Shown here piece by piece: positions 29,058 through 29,273 of a DNA stretch of 29,273 nucleotides. Below the pieces are notes generated by a model that saw only the letters and a program-made list of their open reading frames with translations, was not told where the DNA came from and searched no databases. Both the position numbers and the translations under genes were made by a program. The first letter of the stretch is position 1; every line of letters starts with the position of its first letter. The DNA is taken from positions 1 through 29,273 of the forward strand of contig UQAB01000025.1 of the NCBI GenBank assembly GCA_900538765.1, in the 5' to 3' direction. Origin of the DNA: an uncultured Azospirillum sp. GTDB lineage: Bacteria > Pseudomonadota > Alphaproteobacteria > RF32 > CAG-239.

Positions 29058-29273
29058 TCAATCACACTCTTTATAATAGCGATAATACGCCTGCTCAAAC
29101 GCACCTCCTTCTTCAATCGGTTTAGTTTTTACAGTTTCTCCGCTATATGGATTAATGGCATAAGCCAAATATCTTGATGAACTCCAGATAGTACTTGTCC
29201 AGTACCAATCGTTATAAAGATTCGGTTCTCCCATATCATTAAGGATTCTGTTAATGGCACTGATATGTTTTGA
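29058..29273 (-). CDS. Third member of the secreted FISUMP-like family, 5' part outside window
   Basis: The minus frame is open to the window edge; 71 residues and a TGA stop are visible. The sequence HISAINRILNDMG and DWYWTSTIWSSSRYLAYAINP matches the positions of FWHWTST and FWSSS in the two complete paralogues, and ISAINRIL matches their HSIANNLTAIN region. It lacks the RPV(I/L)xx ending and ends instead YYRYYKECD. It is probably a diverged member in a small cluster of related surface proteins. Confidence 0.75.
   Translation of the reverse strand, partial: SKHISAINRILNDMGEPNLYNDWYWTSTIWSSSRYLAYAINPYSGETVKTKPIEEGGAFEQAYYRYYKECD

Noticed and set aside
1..29273. CRISPR arrays, complete insertion sequences, rRNA genes
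   Set aside because: No regularly spaced repeats, no transposase frames and no rRNA segments seen on either strand.

Overview
The window looks like the chromosome of an AT-rich alphaproteobacterium, probably a host- or gut-associated Rhodospirillales-like lineage. That placement is inference from the overall character of ClpB, RpoH, AsnRS and the tRNAs together with the many secreted cysteine-rich proteins and autotransporters; no rRNA marker is present.

Layout. 1-1350 holds the 3' end of a cysteine-rich surface protein. 1487-5236 carries clpB behind a heat-shock-like promoter, a translationally coupled gene of unknown function, and a further unknown gene whose promoter lies inside the preceding terminator. 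5309-8204 is an autotransporter preceded by a roughly 310-nt structured leader. Then come tRNA-Asp (minus), an M23 murein peptidase, a secreted cysteine-rich paralogue (minus), a small MORN-like gene, and a second autotransporter (minus, 11745-14789) with its own copy of the leader at 14790-15100. 15284-17061 holds a membrane protein, a CatB-like hexapeptide acetyltransferase, an unknown gene and a zinc ribbon. 17192-17539 is a small membrane protein with an acidic tail. 17817-19555 is a tRNA-Glu with a decayed integrated element: a C-terminal serine-recombinase remnant, a Nudix hydrolase, several palindromes, and a second copy of the tRNA 3' end. 19615-24258 (minus) holds an EamA exporter, an unknown protein, a WG-repeat-like lipoprotein, a NosR-like FMN/Fe-S membrane protein preceded by a short-ORF RNA, and a SlyB-like lipoprotein. 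24405-27467 holds asnS, a secreted unknown, rpoH and a 58-codon ORF. The window ends with two more members of the cysteine-rich secreted family (minus) flanking a MazG-like pyrophosphohydrolase.

The main discovery candidate is the pair of autotransporter leaders. They have diverged in many bases but keep the same order of about nine helices, with compensatory and wobble changes. In both, an identical GGTCGGGGAG segment can pair upstream (hairpin A) or downstream with CTCTCCGACC. The downstream pairing would break the terminator hairpin that sits just before the ribosome binding site. Both also place an ATG and a short ORF in the loop of the intervening hairpin, 10 nt after the GGGGAG. This is the layout expected of a transcription attenuator or riboswitch shared by outer-membrane autotransporters. 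A second, unrelated leader with an 18-bp closing stem starts right after a good promoter upstream of the secreted gene at 27480-28271.

Functional links: rpoH and clpB are both here, and the promoter upstream of clpB resembles the alphaproteobacterial RpoH consensus. Much of the rest serves the cell envelope (autotransporters, M23 peptidase, lipoproteins, secreted cysteine-rich proteins).
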